From a bacterium (GTDB lineage: Bacteria; Bacteroidota; Ignavibacteria; Kapaibacteriales; UBA961): a stretch of DNA of 5,610 nt. The DNA is taken from the NCBI GenBank assembly GCA_022844575.1, contig JALHLL010000217.1, positions 1 through 5,610 of the forward strand, given 5' to 3'. Shown one piece after another: positions 4,002 through 5,610 of the stretch. The position numbers were made by a program, and so were the translations under genes. Each line of letters opens with the position of its first letter. Position 1 is the stretch's first letter. The notes below the pieces were generated by a model. The model saw nothing but the letters and a program-made list of their open reading frames with translations. It did no database searches and was not told where the DNA came from.

Positions 4002-5610
4002 ATGAAGAAATTTTTAATGTACTTGTTGTTGATTTTTGGCAGCTTCCGTACCTATGCCCAGTGCGATAATGCAGCCGTGCCTTTTCAGCGGGTGCGTTTC
4101 TATGACAGGATAAGGGAAGAGCAGGCAAAATGCGATAAGGCTGATGGCAAACAGGACAGTGTTATTAAGGTAAGCAAAAACGAAGAAATAAACCTGCTGG
4201 TTACGGATGTGCTTACCCGTAAGATTAATGAAATACTCTGTTTTATTGAAAGCAGTTCCAGAATAGCTTCCAATAACGATAAGATTCGGCAGCTTAATTT
4301 TGTGGAAGAAGTGATCAGGTCTTTCAGGCTTGGCTGGAAGGCAAGGAAAATTAACCCGGCAATGGCCCCTTTGCTGATAGATAATTTTGAAAAAATACTA
4401 AAAGCCAATATTGACAGCCAGAGTATGGCGCCTTTAATAAATGAAGTACCCTATGAAGCAGGGCTTATTAATGCAGAAGTGTTTAATAAGAATCCCGGTT
4501 ACCAGGACAGTAAAAAGATATTATACCTGAAGTATGTTTCGAAGTACCCTTCGCAGATACTCACCACCATCCGTCCGTATGTAAAAGAACCGTTTGCAGA
4601 CAGTTTAGTTGTAATAGCCTGTAAAAATGACCCCAAGCAATTGTATGATTACGCATCTTCCACTTCATCACCTGAGGGAAAGCTTATAAGACGAAGTACC
4701 AACTCAATGGTTCAAACAGTGGCCAAACTCAGCCATACGCCCAATGCATTGCTGTACTATCCCTTTTTAGATGATCTGCTGAGTGGAAAACAATCAACAG
4801 ACAGTATAAAAAAAGTAGTGGGTGATGGCGAAGCTACGATGGATTCTGTTGGGTATTACAAACTGCTGGTAAAAACGGAAATAGCATACTATCAGAGATT
4901 AATACAAAAAGATACACCTGTTGCCATGTTTGGTACCAATGGCCTCAGGGATATGCTGCAGCGAAAAGCAATACGTCATTTTATCACACCCATCAATGAC
5001 CTGCACGATCAGAATAATCTTGCCATCCGGATGAAAGCGATTCAGCCCCTTACAGCGGAAGAATTATATTTTATGATGGTAATGGGGGAAAACGATATTT
5101 ATACTTCCAGTTACAAGCACAGTTTCAGCAGGCTAACACAATTATTGGGTACACAGCCACGAACGGATAAACTGCTGATGAATGTAAACATGGATTTCTT
5201 TAAGAAGTTCATAAAGATGGCGGCCAATTTTAACCAGTTGGATACTTTCCTAAAAATGATGCCCCATGATAATGCGACAACATTAATGAAGGCATTTGTA
5301 TCTAATTTGGATGAAAAGACCAACCTGGAGGATGCTGTTGATGTAGCCGACAGTTACAGCAGTATAAATAACAGGGAACTTCAAAAAAATATGATGGATG
5401 ATATTTTTGCGAATGAGCAAAAGTGCATAGAAGAAAATAACACAAAGGGAAGAATTATTTACAGTTTATTAAGACAGATATTTCTTTCTTTCGATGATAA
5501 CAGTATTGACCTTACCAGCCAGTTGGGCATCCCCTCTATTTATTCACTGGAATATAATTACCTGGCAGATGAAAAGGGCAGGGTGGTGCAGCAGGTATTT
5601 TTTTATGGTG
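4002..5610 (+). CDS. Secreted protein of unknown function, N-terminal 536 residues (runs off window end)
   Basis: One uninterrupted frame of 536 codons starts at the ATG at 4002 and is still open at the last base, so the true length is unknown. The protein begins MKKFLMYLLLIFGSFRTYAQ: a basic tip, a hydrophobic core and a probable signal peptidase I site after A19 (T-Y-A then Q). C21 is not preceded by a lipobox, so a lipoprotein is unlikely. The mature part looks soluble and mainly helical, with many charged and amide residues, no second membrane segment, and no motif or repeat that I recognise. Its few cysteines (21, 44, 80, 207, 475) form no evident metal site. It probably acts in the periplasm or outside the cell. 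It is transcribed away from the response regulator and shares the repeat-bearing upstream region, so it may be a target of that system. I recognise no family and propose no enzyme activity. Open frame, signal peptide and ordinary codon use make a real gene near certain. Confidence 0.9.
   Translation, partial: MKKFLMYLLLIFGSFRTYAQCDNAAVPFQRVRFYDRIREEQAKCDKADGKQDSVIKVSKNEEINLLVTDVLTRKINEILCFIESSSRIASNNDKIRQLNFVEEVIRSFRLGWKARKINPAMAPLLIDNFEKILKANIDSQSMAPLINEVPYEAGLINAEVFNKNPGYQDSKKILYLKYVSKYPSQILTTIRPYVKEPFADSLVVIACKNDPKQLYDYASSTSSPEGKLIRRSTNSMVQTVAKLSHTPNALLYYPFLDDLLSGKQSTDSIKKVVGDGEATMDSVGYYKLLVKTEIAYYQRLIQKDTPVAMFGTNGLRDMLQRKAIRHFITPINDLHDQNNLAIRMKAIQPLTAEELYFMMVMGENDIYTSSYKHSFSRLTQLLGTQPRTDKLLMNVNMDFFKKFIKMAANFNQLDTFLKMMPHDNATTLMKAFVSNLDEKTNLEDAVDVADSYSSINNRELQKNMMDDIFANEQKCIEENNTKGRIIYSLLRQIFLSFDDNSIDLTSQLGIPSIYSLEYNYLADEKGRVVQQVFFYG

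Noticed and set aside
4100..4408. Minus-strand open frame of 102 codons, and a similar one at 5111-5323
   Set aside because: Both lie antisense inside the continuous 536-codon plus-strand frame with a signal peptide; they have no promoter-like box or recognisable product.

Overview
The window looks like chromosomal DNA of a member of the Bacteroidota, most likely a Chitinophagaceae-type organism. Three things suggest this. The coding style is moderately AT-rich. TAnnTTTGC (-7 type) promoter boxes sit just upstream of start codons with little sign of Shine-Dalgarno sequences. The LpxH-like phosphoesterase and its glycosyltransferase neighbour are of a kind I associate with that phylum. This placement is inference from recall and sequence style; no search was run.

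Layout. Positions 1-1156 (minus strand) carry a two-gene unit: an LpxH-like metallophosphoesterase, followed 44 bp downstream by the N-terminal part of a glycosyltransferase that leaves the window at base 1. Divergent from it, 1291-1941 (plus) encodes a six-helix-type PAP2 membrane phosphatase with a complete catalytic triad of motifs. After a 73-bp convergent gap with no convincing terminator comes a minus-strand two-component system: an OmpR/PhoB-type response regulator (3145-3825), then 77 bp downstream a histidine kinase (2015-3067) with two membrane helices and no extracellular sensor domain. Divergent from the regulator, a long plus-strand frame from 4002 to the window end (536 codons, still open) encodes a secreted protein of unknown function.

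How the parts may work together. The first three genes suggest envelope lipid/glycolipid metabolism (lipid A precursor-type hydrolase, sugar transferase, lipid phosphate phosphatase). The two-component system is probably self-regulated: a 16-bp palindrome and TTGTTACC direct repeats lie exactly where its promoter should have a -33 element, and the same DNA is upstream of the unknown secreted protein. That protein is therefore a candidate target of the regulator.

The most unusual points are three: the phosphoesterase has no ATG/GTG/TTG that preserves its metal-binding N-terminus (CTG is the best candidate start), the repeat-rich divergent regulatory region, and the unrecognised secreted protein. 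No gene-free stretch exceeds 300 bases; the longest are 3826-4001 and 1157-1290. I saw no RNA genes, CRISPR, insertion sequences or attachment sites.
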